From the NCBI GenBank assembly GCA_030685235.1, contig MU839241.1, positions 26,163 through 90,162 on the forward strand: 64,000 bases of DNA, given 5' to 3'. Every line of letters starts with the position of its first letter. The stretch's first letter is position 1. The position numbers were made by a program, and so were the translations under genes. Shown one piece after another: positions 33,807-47,169 of the stretch. This DNA is from Copromyces sp. CBS 386.78 (Eukaryota > Ascomycota > Sordariomycetes > Sordariales > Sordariaceae). Below the pieces are notes generated by a model. The model did no database searches. It was given only the letters and a program-made list of their open reading frames with translations, and was not told where the DNA came from.

Positions 33807-36710
33807 CTATGGCTTCACGACCCTCTCGTACTCATCGGCTCCTTCACGTTCCCATGATGGTTGATCGGTCGCCGCTACACCAGGAGTTCTGGGACTGATC
33901 TCCCCGTCGCTGACCGACACATCATCCCCATTTCCCTCCTCGTCTGGTTTACCCTCCCCAACGCCACCATTTGGCAGACTTTGTCGTCCTTCCTGATCCT
34001 CACTAGCCAGCCACCCCGGCTGATCATCCCCATCCTTGGGCGTAGGCAGTGGCCCCTCTTTGGGTCTCTCTGTCCTCACCGCCGCAATCGGAATCTTCAC
34101 ACACGCCGGCTCTTCAAACGTGCCCTGCGCCACACCAGCATTGTGTACCTTCTCCCCTTCCCTCAGGGGGGACGTCCACCCCTTCTCATCCCCCTCTTCT
34201 CCTCCGAGCGCCATTCCCGGCTTGATGGATACATCCTCACTGTCTCTCCTAACCGCGGCGACTGCCGCGCCCTCACTCGCACTCAGCCGATGCAACTTCT
34301 CATCGCAACTCTTCAACTGCTGCAGCCGCTCATCGTACGCCTTGCGGTAGTCGACCTTCTCGAGGAGCCAGGTAGCCAACACCTTGATCAGGTACTTCCT
34401 GTCGACAGGCTTGGGGACATAGTCGTTCATGCCGAATTCCAAGCACTTCTCACGGTCCCCTTTAAGGGCGTAAGCAGTCATAGCGATAATCGGCACCGTC
34501 ACGCCAGCGTCGCGGATTCTCTGCGAGGCTTCATGTCCGTCCATGACGGGCATGTTAATATCCATCAGCACGATATCATACCCTACAGGTTTGCCCGTCA
34601 CCATCTTCACGGACGCCGCGCCGTCGGCTGCAAGGTCGACGCTCTTGAAGCCAAGGGAGCGCATCATGCCGAGCATGACCTTTTGGTTGATGATGTTGTC
34701 TTCGACAAGCAAGACGCTCTTGCGGCCGGCGACAGACGCGAGGCGTTTTTGCAGGATCGTGACGTCAGGCTGAACAAGAGAAATGGGCGAGCCATCCTTA
34801 GCGGCCATTTGGTGCTTCCAGTCTTGGATCTGTTCAAGACTCTTGATCTTCTTAAAACGTGCGGTGAACCAGAAGATGGAGCCGTGGCGTTCGGGGTTGG
34901 GGCGGTAGCCGATGCGACCACCCATAAGTTCAGCAAGGGATTTGGCGATGGAGAGGCCCAGACCAGTGCCCTTGTAACGCTTAGTGGTGGTCAGGTCAAA
35001 CTGGCTGAAAGGGGTGAAGAGCGAGGCGGATGCGGATTCGCGGATGCCGATACCCGTGTCGATGACTTCGGTCAGCAGGGTGTAGCTGTCACTGTCTTCG
35101 GAGTGGACCGAGGCTCTGACTCGAATGCTGCCTTTGTCGGTGAACTTTGCTGCGTTGCCGACAATGTTCTGGACTATTTGACGGTAGCGCAGCGGGTCCC
35201 CTTGGACGGACTTGGGGAGGTTAGGGGCAAGGAAGAGCTCGAAGTGGACCGCTGGTGGTAATGTCGTCTGGACACTGCGAACCACTGATGTGATGATGCT
35301 GGCAACACCAACCACGTCGGAGCTGACCGAGAAACTGCCCGATGCTAGCTTTGAATAGTCCAGGATGTCGTTAATGACCTGCAACAATATCTGACCAGAC
35401 TCGTCCATGATGTTGACAATGTCTCGCTGCCTCTCAGTAAGAGGCGAGTCAAGCAACAACGCGCAAGCCGAAAGCATGCCGTGCATAGGGGTACGGATCT
35501 CGTGACTCATGTTGGCGAGGAAGTCGGACTTGAGCTTCTCGCTCTCCTCGTAGGCAGCAATCAGGCGGGACTCGGACGCCTTACGCTCCGTTAAGTCGCG
35601 CGTGACCTTGCCAAAGCCGACATGGACACCATTCTTGTAGACCGCTGTGATGACGACGTTGGCCCAGAAACGGGTTCCGTCCTTCTTGTAGCGCCAGCCC
35701 TCGTCCTCTACACGGCCTTCGCGGAGACAGATGTCAAGTTCCATCTCTGGCTTCTTGATGTCGAGATCTTCTTTGCCGTAGAAGATGGAGAAGTGTTTGC
35801 CGATGATCTCCTTCCTTGTGTAGCCCTTGAGCAACTGCGCTCCTGTATTCCATGTCGCAATATGACCCTTCGTATCGAGGAGGAAGATGGCATAGTCCTT
35901 GAGAGCTTGTACGAGAATGCGGAAGGCTTCGTCGGTGGAGAGACCCGGTTCGACAAGTTCGTTGTCGAAGACGTCGGAGGAAGGGCGCTCGTGCCATTCG
36001 AGGTAGACGGCGACCAGCTCGGCCTCTCGAAAGATGGGGATCACACGGGCGCGACAGGTGAAGGAACTCTTGACGGTGATGGCTTTGGAGGTGCGCTCGG
36101 CTCGAGAGGCAACGGCATCATCGACGGCTTCGGCAATGTGTTTGGACTTGCTGGCGCCGGTCTCGCGGACCTGACTTTCGAGGAAGGGCAGTAGGAACTT
36201 GCCGATGCAGTCCTCTTCGGTGACGTGCCAGTCTTGGCAAAATCGTTTCGAGACTCTGGTGATGCAGCCCGACGATGACAGGAGGAGTGATGGGGTGGGC
36301 GAGTAGTCGAAGATGAGGCTCATGTCGGGAGCCGCGAAGGGATGGGTAGGCGGGACATGGTTTTGGAGGGTGATGGTATCGTCGATGGACGGGTTTGTTG
36401 TTGCTGTCGTGGACGCGACGCTCCAGGTGGAGTCATCCTCGATGCTCTGGGTGGTGGGCGTCGAGGTCGAAGCCGAAGCCGAGATGTGGGAGTCGTTGGA
36501 GAGTTCCTGTGACTGGAGACTGTCCGAAATGTCGGGTCCGGGGGCGGAGAAGGGGTCGTCAGCCTTGGTGGTGTCGGGGTCCGAATGGGATTCTGGCTCT
36601 TTTCCGTCCTCATGGCCGTTAATGACCAGGCTGTTTGCCATGTCGGCCATGATGGTGCTGGTTTTGGCCGTAGGCAGATGCATTCTGGTGCCAGAGTCGA
36701 ATGCGCCCAT
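33807..36710 (-). CDS. hybrid histidine kinase with two PAS domains
   Basis: A sensor kinase of about 967 residues from the ATG at 36710. The frame is open further upstream to 36758 without an ATG, and a TTGCTTGCAG acceptor there leaves room for an upstream exon. Order: an acidic, Ser/Thr-rich N terminus; a first PAS-like region (about 130-184); a clear PAS/PAC (about 260-374, FLLDTKGHIATWNTGAQLLK); a HisKA H-box NMSHEIRTPMHG with phospho-His at about 403; an HATPase with N box NIVGNAAKF, G1 DTGIGI and G2 GTGLGL; and a receiver domain (about 665-781) with LLVEDN, phospho-acceptor Asp in LMDINMP at about 717, and VPKP Lys at about 767. There is no transmembrane segment, so it is a cytosolic sensor. 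It should relay phosphate His to Asp and then to an HPt protein. All catalytic residues are intact. The fungal group cannot be fixed by eye. Confidence 0.92.
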   Translation of the reverse strand: MGAFDSGTRMHLPTAKTSTIMADMANSLVINGHEDGKEPESHSDPDTTKADDPFSAPGPDISDSLQSQELSNDSHISASASTSTPTTQSIEDDSTWSVASTTATTNPSIDDTITLQNHVPPTHPFAAPDMSLIFDYSPTPSLLLSSSGCITRVSKRFCQDWHVTEEDCIGKFLLPFLESQVRETGASKSKHIAEAVDDAVASRAERTSKAITVKSSFTCRARVIPIFREAELVAVYLEWHERPSSDVFDNELVEPGLSTDEAFRILVQALKDYAIFLLDTKGHIATWNTGAQLLKGYTRKEIIGKHFSIFYGKEDLDIKKPEMELDICLREGRVEDEGWRYKKDGTRFWANVVITAVYKNGVHVGFGKVTRDLTERKASESRLIAAYEESEKLKSDFLANMSHEIRTPMHGMLSACALLLDSPLTERQRDIVNIMDESGQILLQVINDILDYSKLASGSFSVSSDVVGVASIITSVVRSVQTTLPPAVHFELFLAPNLPKSVQGDPLRYRQIVQNIVGNAAKFTDKGSIRVRASVHSEDSDSYTLLTEVIDTGIGIRESASASLFTPFSQFDLTTTKRYKGTGLGLSIAKSLAELMGGRIGYRPNPERHGSIFWFTARFKKIKSLEQIQDWKHQMAAKDGSPISLVQPDVTILQKRLASVAGRKSVLLVEDNIINQKVMLGMMRSLGFKSVDLAADGAASVKMVTGKPVGYDIVLMDINMPVMDGHEASQRIRDAGVTVPIIAMTAYALKGDREKCLEFGMNDYVPKPVDRKYLIKVLATWLLEKVDYRKAYDERLQQLKSCDEKLHRLSASEGAAVAAVRRDSEDVSIKPGMALGGEEGDEKGWTSPLREGEKVHNAGVAQGTFEEPACVKIPIAAVRTERPKEGPLPTPKDGDDQPGWLASEDQEGRQSLPNGGVGEGKPDEEGNGDDVSVSDGEISPRTPGVAATDQPSWEREGADEYERVVKP

Positions 36711-37765
36711 TTCGAGACCCAAGGTGCCAACCCGCGACAAGTGCTGTGCTGCAAGCAATCAGGGACCTCCAAAATGGTCTGATTTCTGCAGTAGGCGGTT
36801 GTCTGGCGGTCTATTAACCGTAGTCGGGTGGGCGCAAGGCAGAGATGGCCTGACTTTTGCAGCTGTTCCCAGGCACGTACAGGCAGGCAAGTGCAGGCTA
36901 CTGACAGTTTCAGAGAGGAGGTGGGGGAAATGGTAAAGTTGGGGTGACCGGAGAACTCGAAAGGGATCGAAAAGGGGAAAACAAAAAAGATGAACGTGAT
37001 TGAGACAGGGACAAGACCCGCTGATTGTCACTGATCTCGATGTCACGGGCACAACCGTCCGGTAGAGGTTACCGATAGAATTGGATGGTATGTGACACGG
37101 GAATACCGGGAGAGTTTACGACAAATAGAACCAATTGTGGTATTATACCCCGATAATACCAAGGAGCAAGAGACCGGCAAGAAGAGACGGGATCATCAGG
37201 GCCCATAGAATACGGTTCAGTTTGCCGACAGATTGAGCGGCAGTTCATCTTGTCCTCTGTTTGCCAACAATCACTGCGGCAATACCCTAGGATTAACCTC
37301 GGGCTATGTTTATGATTTCCAGACCGTCGGTAAAACGGTAAAGTGGTAACTATGCATTCAACTGTCAAATGTCAATCTGTCCAAGTGCTGTCAAATCGGC
37401 TTCAAAATGCCATCGTCGATGGGATGACCAATGCACATGCAGACTGCACAGATTTATTTCGCTGTCCGCTAAAAGCGAGGGACGTGTGTTGACAGAAAAG
37501 AAGGAAGGGAAACTGGAAGCGATCGTCAGACGCCCCATGGGTCTCCCGGTCTGTCAATGTGTGTTCGGGTACGGTGTCTTGTAATATAATCTGTGCTACA
37601 TGGCCCCCCGACCCAGATCTGCCGGGTCCATTCAGCTGCAGCCAGCGCTAACAAAGGCCTACACATATCTTGCTAGACTCTATAACGAAATAAAAAGTAT
37701 AATTGTATCTATTTATTGCCCTTATTATCGATTATTATTGCCTAGAGTTAAGGTTTTGAGCCATG
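36711..37765 (-). promoter_or_regulatory. upstream region of the histidine kinase
   Basis: No other gene is supported here. The minus strand near 36,900-37,060 is pyrimidine-rich, as in fungal leaders, and a splice acceptor-like TTGCTTGCAG lies at about 36,750, so a 5' exon or leader intron is possible. AT content rises sharply beyond 37,680. Confidence 0.3.
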
Positions 37766-37767
37766 AC

Positions 37768-37995
37768 CAAAAATTTCAAAATCACCATTTTTTTTTCAAT
37801 AACCAAGTTTTTTTTAATAACTGTTTTGTTTTCAAAATGAACAAGTTTTTTTTAAATAACTGAGTTTTTTTCAATAATATTTTTTTTTTAATTACCAAGT
37901 TTTTTTTAATAACTGAGTTTTTTTTAATAATTGAGTTTTTTTCAATAACCGAGTTTTTTTTAATAACTAAAACTGAACAGAGTTTTTTGTACTAG
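37768..37995. repeat. minisatellite of T-tract units
   Basis: About ten imperfect units of 17-20 bp of the form AACCGAGTTTTTTTTAAT. It marks the edge of the AT-rich block. Confidence 0.75.
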
Positions 37996-38465
37996 GTTGT
38001 ATAGTGATATACTCTTTATGAGAAACTATTTCGTTACGTGCCCTTTATTTTTACTAAAGTAAATATATATACTTATTGAGAGTAGGTAGCTATTAGGTGT
38101 ATATAGTACAATTCCTATTAGAAACTACTATATTAGAGTATAGTAGTTAGTTTAGGCTGAGAAAGGTTGTGTATATCGAGGAAATTTTAATATTGCAAAA
38201 CTACTTAATGAAGTTTAAAAACGGGAAGAGTAGAAAAGAAAGCTGCCCTCAGGGATTAACGTTGTATATTTAGTAATAGTCTAAATCCTAAATAGTAACA
38301 ATTTAAACTTACTTTATATATTCTATTACCCTCCCCCTTCTAATTAATAGTAGAGAAGCTTATAGCGTTGGATTATATTAGCAACGTAGTATAATCGAGC
38401 TCTAGTCCTTATATAGCTAGTACTTTAACTTTAATATTATAAGGGTCTTCCTTCTTTTAATTAAT
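37996..38465. other. AT-rich sequence left of the LTR element
   Basis: RIP-like composition; no gene is visible. The last 5 bases (TTAAT) are the left target duplication. Confidence 0.5.
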
Positions 38466-40648
38466 TGTAACGGGTCTGTAAGAGTAAGGTATAGCGAGCA
38501 GTCGTATAATAGTTGAAATGCTATATTTAATAAGGAAGAAAAGGAAGGAAAGACTATATAGAAGGTGTAATTTGGAATGAGGGTTTTGTACACCGTACTA
38601 AGGCTAGGGCAGCCGAGCTAGAGCTTTCGCAAATGGCTATAACTTAATATCTACCAAGTTATAACCCTTGGGCTCTCAGCCCTATAATATTACCCCCCTA
38701 CTCCCCCTTAGCGAGCGCGGCCCTACGTACAAATTACTAAGTAATTAAAATTATACGAGAAAAAAACGAAAATCTAGCCCAAATACTCCCAACTTAACGT
38801 ATAAAAACGGGGAAGAAATTAATAATACTAAAAAATATTTATAATTAAGCCCCTAAATAAACGTTATACGATTACTTACTCCCTACTCGAGTCGGTAGTG
38901 CCCTACTAAATACCTACCTTTATAGAACTATTTTTATATATAAGAACTAAGATTAAATTAAGGAATATATTTAGACTATGCCTATTTAGGAACCTCTTTT
39001 ACCGCGTAGCAAATTTATGCCCGGTTTGATAATTAAATTACAGTTATTACTTAATACTTCGTATTACTCTACTTTTCCTATTAATAAGAGCTATCCTATC
39101 CTCTTGCTAGAAGCGACCTTAGTAGTTTTGTACTTATAAAATATTACGTTTACTACCTTCCTGTAGTTGCGTTTTATAGTAGATATTAGTTCTCCTAGCT
39201 ATATATAGAGAGGTAGAAGGAGGTTGACTAGCTATTTAACTAGTAGACGCCGTATTCTAATAGCCGTAGGGACCCTTCCTATATAGGTATATAAACTTCT
39301 TTCTATTGTATTCTTATTAGGGCGTTACTATTTAGCGATATAATAATTGCTTAGTTTGTATCCTCCTCTTAGCTATTATCGTTATAACCGTCTACGCCCC
39401 CAATTAGTCTAAATTGAACGTTATTTAACCGCGTCTTTTTATACTATTTAAATTAGTAGGAACTATTCCTATAATTAATATATTTACCCTCTTTCTTCTA
39501 CCGATTCTTTTACTTCTAAGACGGCGAAGCTACCGTAATGTTAATAGAAGTATCTATAAGATTATTAGCGTTATTATTAATTATAATCTATTTTAATAAA
39601 AATAAGGAAGAGGAAGTTAAAAAGGAATTGCCGTTAAATTAGCGAAGGTAAATAAATAAATTTAAATATTACTTTAGTACGTTAGTATAGTCGCTAAAAT
39701 AGTCCCTTTAATCATTATTTAAGGCAGCGGAAAGCTAGCTAACCTTAATAGAATCCGGCTAAGAATTTATACGAGTACAGTATAATACTTTTTTAAAACG
39801 GGCGAGGAAAGGAGCTATAAATTTATTACCTTTTTAACGGAAATAATAAAATTCTTACTTAATTCTTTTAACCGCATTAGGATTATTATAAATAAGTTGG
39901 AGCTTTTTAATAAACTCTTACAACGACTGAAGACAGGCGGCGAAAACGACGAACGGCTTCTTAATGGTAGGCAATAAGCAGGCTAATAAATAGTAGAATT
40001 ACGCTTCTATATTACCAATAGCGGGGTTATTTACGTAGAGTTTAGCCTACACGTTTAAAACTTAGGTTTCGAAATTTGCTTTCTCCCTAAAAATTTTTTC
40101 GAAGTAGGGGAGCACCGGTTTGGGAATTAGGGTAATAACCGGGGCAAACGAAGCTTTAAGAGCGGCGATTTCGTTTAATACGTTCGTAAACGCAGTATTA
40201 AATTACTCGAATCGTTCTTAGGGGTCTTAAAACTATAATATTCGGTTCGGTACTATTATTGAAAGGGACGGAAGTCCGGGTAGCGAAAGGGATCGGTCGG
40301 CGGTAAGAATAGTTATTACGGGTAAATAAGGGATTTTATTATTTAGGGATAGGAATAACGAAAGGGAGATTCTCTAGGCGTATAGGCGATGGTACTAGGT
40401 CGTTGAAAAGAGGGTTAAATATAATATAACGGGTCTATAAGAGTAAAGTATAGCGAATAGTCGTATAATAGTTAAAATACTATATTTAACAAGGAAGAAA
40501 AGGAAGAAAAGACTATACAAAAGGTATAATTTAAAACGAGGGTTTTATATACTGTACCAAGGCTGGGGCAGCCGAACTAGAACCTTCGCAAATAGCTATG
40601 ACTTAGTATCCAACAGGTTACAACCCCTAGGCTCTCAGCCTTATAACA
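38466..40648. mobile_element. short LTR retrotransposon, second family
   Basis: Two 224-bp direct repeats (38466-38689 and 40425-40648) start TGTAACGGGTC (right copy TATAACGGGTC) and end in TATAACA (left copy TATAATA). A 5-bp duplication TTAAT lies outside each end (38461-38465 and 40649-40653). The LTRs keep shared landmarks (GGGCAGCCGA, TTCGCAAATGGCTA, GGCTCTCAGCC). The 1.7-kb interior is RIP-degraded and I find no reverse transcriptase or integrase motif. With so short an interior, a non-autonomous element is likely. LTR sequence and length differ from the 177-bp family at 8.9 kb. Confidence 0.85.
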
Positions 40649-40653
40649 TTAAT

Positions 40654-41050
40654 AATAAAAAGGAGATAGATAAATAATATTAGTAATATAATATAAATAG
40701 CAAAGTCTTATAGGACCCCCTCTTCTTATATTAATTATTTATTTATTAGGATTTAATATAGGAGTTCTTTAAAGCGCTAAGCAGTACTTATATAAAGGGT
40801 ATTAAAATTGGAGTAGGTATATATAGTCTAAGTATTTATATAGTAGGTAGTAAATTTAATATATATAGTAAGTGTAGTAACTAGTATAACCGCTAGTGCA
40901 ATTGCTAGTATAATAGTAGAAATAGTAGATATATTGAGCGGACTCTTATTAACCTTCTTAGTAGTAGATAATTAACTAGATTAATAATTGTAAATAGCTT
41001 TATATAAAAGAGCGACGTAGATTTAGTAATATGTACACGGTAAACGTTTA
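40654..41050. other. AT-rich sequence right of the LTR element
   Basis: RIP-like sequence with TAGTATA-type runs and no gene. Composition returns to normal at about 41,040. Confidence 0.5.
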
Positions 41051-41937
41051 GCGCTGCTGGGCGGCTGGGCAGCTTACTTAGCGATAAGTGGGGATTGTAC
41101 GCGCTGAATACCATTTGTGCACGCGCTGGATACCGTTTTCGGTCAGCTCTTACATATTTCCCCAATGTTGGAAGGTGGGGGCATGTCACAATGACGTCGT
41201 ATTCTTTATTGCAGCGTGACATTTCGAGTGCATCTGCAGTTCCTGACCGCTTTCACTCCGCGCTTCGGATGCGTGGCTCCTTCAGCTCAAACCTATCTAG
41301 GCATAGCCATTCGCTAGTGTCTCGAAGTGGAATCTTTCCCTATCGCGCAATGTTAGCTAGTCCGGAAAAGTGACTTTTGAGATTCCACCTCTTTCTTCTC
41401 CTCACGAATCCCAAAACATTTGATGAAGCTATTCCCAAACTGCAATCAGTCACAACTTCATGATGGGTCCAACAAGAGGAGCTTACCCCCTTTGCCTTCG
41501 TATTCGCCACGATAACCACCTTGGCTGGCAGCTGGCAGGTTGCTAGCGGTAGCGGTCACGCCCAACGCGACACCAACCTCCTTCACGATGCCACGCTTCT
41601 GTTTACATCTCCATTCACCTGTGTTGTCGTGTTGTTGTTGTTGTTGTTGTTGTTGACAAGGCGTCAGCTGACGATGCGCCAACGGGGCAACCAGTCATGA
41701 AAACAATGCTACAATGCGACAACAAAGCAACAAGGTTCAAATCCTCCCAAATCGCTACAACTCTCGCTGATTGTTGTCACTAGGTATCTGAAGCTTTGGC
41801 CAGTTCACAGATCTCGATCCCATCGATCGATCACATGCCAACTTCCACTCCCAGCACCTTCCATCCCAAGTCTCAATCACCACCACCCAACGACGCCAAA
41901 GACCAACCACACCAAAAATGACCACCACCACCGCTCC
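41051..41937. other. intergenic with (GTT)n microsatellite
   Basis: No supported gene. A (GTT)n tract of about 25 bp lies at 41,630-41,655. Confidence 0.5.
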
Positions 41938-42692
41938 CTACTTCATAACAGTCATAGTATGCACCAACCTCAACTCTCCCCCCTCCACCCGAAACTCATG
42001 ACTATCCGGCGCCGCCCCCGCAAAATAAAAAAACACATCCACGGTCCCCAAAACCTCATCAACCACATACCTCCGGTTCACATTCTTAATCCCGCTCGGC
42101 ACGCCCACGTTGCAACTAGGCTGCACATAACTGCCTCCCTCCAATCTCGCGCAGGGTGATCCCCAGGGGACTTTGACGCTCTTGTCGTTGAACAAATCCA
42201 GATACGCGTCGCCAGCGGCTTGGATCACGGCGCGGGTGTCACGCTTAGAGGAGGGGATCTCGTCCTATAATCCTTGGGAGGATTCCTGGGAGGAGTACTT
42301 GAGTGTTGAGAACGCATTTGGGTTCTGATGACGTGTTGTTTATTAGGTTCCGTGGTGACGAGCTCGGTGTAGGTGGCGCATTGGGTGGTGTCGTAGGTGC
42401 TGCGGTTGTGGTCGATGCGGAGAGGGGTGGACAATATGCCGGTGGTGATGGTGGCGGTCTTGAAGTTTTGGGTGTAGGTGATAGACATGGAGGCGGCAGA
42501 AGAGTTGGCGAGGAGGAGGGAAGGGGTTTCGGCCTTTTGCGCGGCGACGTACAAGGCCGCTTGGGCTTTGAGGAAGTCGCGGTCGCAGGTGGTGGCTGCG
42601 GCTGCGGCTGCGGGAGCCGGAACTGTAGGAGCCCCGAGAGCGAAGGGCGTGAGGGAGAGGAGAGCGGTGGTGAGGACATGGAGGAGCATCAT
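41938..42692 (-). pseudogene. secreted DUF8021-type protein, damaged
   Basis: The minus-strand ATG at 42692 (a second follows at 42689) starts a signal peptide (MMLLHVLTTALLSLTPFALG) and an N-terminal half ending in CATYTELVTTEPNKQHVIRT. The C-terminal half is in a different frame after 42240: DTRAVIQAAGDAYLDLF, VPWGSPCARLEGGSY, NRRYVVDEVLGTVDVFFYF and PDSHEFRVEGGELRLVHTM. These two halves with these motifs fit the fungal secreted DUF8021 family. Between them about 25 expected residues are missing, the frame has shifted, and a TAG (42247-42255 region) sits where the family has Trp. No splice pair rescues it. The function of the family is not established. Confidence 0.65.
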
Positions 42693-43596
42693 AATTCTGG
42701 TGGTCTGGTGATGTTGAGGAAGCAAAGATGCGGACGCTTCATAACACTGGGACTTCAAGTGAAACCACTACGCTGTTCATCCTCGACATCCCGCTCCATT
42801 TTATAGGTACTCTGCCAGCCTGCATCTTGGATGAGTATCCAAACTGCCGGGCTCCGTGGGATATTTACCAAGTTGCCAGTAGCAATTAGGATATTGCACA
42901 TGTGCGGGGATGTCTGTCTCATTTATACTAGGCACTTCAACTTTGGCCATTCACGATGCGCTCCTTGGCAATCGAGTCTTCAGCCAGTCTTCAGCCAAAT
43001 TGCGAGCTATAGCTATAGCAGCTGTGGCAACGACGTTGACTTCAAGGCTGAGCAGCTCGTTTCCTGATCAGGAAGTGCCGATCATCATCACCATCCATAT
43101 GGCACGGATGCACCCGTCCGTCCGTTCTGTCGATCAAAGCATGGCGGTGTTTCACAGCTGCTGATCGACATTTGCTCCAACTGTCGATGCCTTATCAGGT
43201 ACGCACGACGTGTCCTGCTTACATCACTGGCCCCGGAGGCCGGACGATCTTCGTCATATCGGCGGATCCAGTCAGGCGGTCATAGGCTAGACTAAGCAAA
43301 CGTTTTTTTTGGTTCGTATGGGGCATGCCATAGTAGGAAGAGAGCGAGGTAGGTAGTGTAAGGTCTGGAATCGTTCGCGTATCTAAGGTATCCGTGCCAC
43401 GCCCCACTTTTTTATCCTTTTCTGCCTACATCCATCCAGGGCGCGAGCCAGTCCATCGAAGATGCGAGCGTGGTGGCTGCTTGCTTGGAACTTGCCTGCC
43501 GAGCAAGCACAGGGGGGGACATGGAGATGGCACAGAAGCAGGTGGTCCCCACTGCCCTAAAAGCTTAAAGCTTTCGAAAAGCTGAGATACGAAAGA
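42693..43596. other. intergenic, no supported gene
   Basis: Short frames only. Direct copies of CTTCAGCCA and similar short motifs near 42,980 are trivial. Confidence 0.45.
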
Positions 43597-43626
43597 GTGC
43601 ACAAAGCGCAAGCGAATGGACCCAAG

Positions 43627-43857
43627 ATGAGGGACAGGTGGCATAAGGCCGATTGGGACGGGCCGGAGGGGGTGTGGAAGAATCCCGAGAAGATCTGGTT
43701 GTTGAGGGAGGAGTGGCTGTTGGGGTTTGATGCTGAGGGGGATGCCTATCGCAGGTGGCATGATATTGTGGAGGAGTTGCAAGGGGAGGAGGAGAAGGAG
43801 GGGAAGGGGATAAATGTGGTGGAGTTGGATGGGAAGCGTGGGAAGGCGAAGTTGTGA
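43627..43857 (+). CDS. hypothetical small Trp-rich protein or last exon
   Basis: From the first in-frame ATG (43627) about 76 codons are open. The same frame is open upstream to about 43,565 (AFEKLRYERVHKAQ), so this may be the last exon of a longer gene. The composition is coding-like, with many Trp (MRDRWHKADWDGPEGVWKN), a long helix-forming Glu-rich tail and a basic C terminus. It is not recognised. Confidence 0.4.
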   Translation: MRDRWHKADWDGPEGVWKNPEKIWLLREEWLLGFDAEGDAYRRWHDIVEELQGEEEKEGKGINVVELDGKRGKAKL

Positions 43858-43859
43858 GG

Positions 43860-46415
<2,556 letters not shown>

Positions 46416-47045
46416 GCGGACTGACTTCGCCATGGAGTTTGTGAGCGAGTGGGACGTGTGTGTCTTATCGAGGGATCGGGTTTACTCGGTCTTGAGGCGG
46501 GACTGGAGGGACGCGCCATGGTCAGCTTGAAGGTCAAGTCAATGGATGGCCTGAGGGTCTTTCAGATGTCTGCATGTGCTCGACTGTTCGCGTTGGTGTT
46601 GGCGCCGCAGCCGGTCTGATGGCTCTTGCTAGCAGATTGGGAATCGGCTCGTTGGCGGCACGGCGCGTTGTTAGTTCTCGAACTTCAACTCGCGCATTCT
46701 TGTAAATAGTTGTCTTTTGCTTGCGATATGTTTCGCTAGCGGTATACCGTATATAAACAGTTGTTGTATAACGTTTGGTCTCTTGTGCCAGTTCTGTTGC
46801 GGTGAAGAGGACGGGAGGAAATTGACTTGTCCGCTGACAGCCTCAACTTGTGTGCTCAAACATTCCTTGTTGTGCAGGCACGCAGCAAATAATGTGATGC
46901 CATGGCCAGTACCACCAGCAAGACTGGAAGTACCAGTTGAATTATGAATACCAGTGGCGGTATCTGACACTTGACAAGAGAGGGGGTATATGTATTAGGT
47001 CCGCAGACCTCCTTCCAACAAACAAAGCAAATAAGCAAGCAAAAA
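46416..47045. other. xylanase 3' region and intergenic
   Basis: No further gene is supported. Confidence 0.5.
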
Positions 47046-47169
47046 GCGCGGTTGGCGTAGTGGTCAACGCGTTCGCTCAGTACGCGGGCACTTCGATCAC
47101 CTACGGTGTTCGTGGTTGGGGTGCCTCCCCAACGGTGAGAGTTCCCGGGTTCGAATCCCGGACCGCGCA
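47046..47169 (+). tRNA. intron-containing tRNA gene
   Basis: Acceptor strands GCGCGGT and ACCGCGC pair perfectly. The A box is TGGCGTAGTGG and the B box GGTTCGAATCC. The D stem GCGT/ACGC and T stem CCGGG/CCCGG are perfect, and a T10 terminator follows. The total is 124 nt. A 73-nt tRNA is obtained if TTCGC pairs with GTGAG as the anticodon stem, leaving an insert of about 51 nt one base after the anticodon, the standard place for a nuclear tRNA intron. The insert contains a strong hairpin (GTTGGGG/CCCCAAC). On this fold the loop begins TCAGTA, which would give anticodon AGT but with C instead of U at position 33. The identity is therefore left open. Confidence 0.8.

Noticed and set aside
33861..35261. 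466-codon forward frame
   Set aside because: It is antisense to the histidine kinase and arises from that gene's codon bias.
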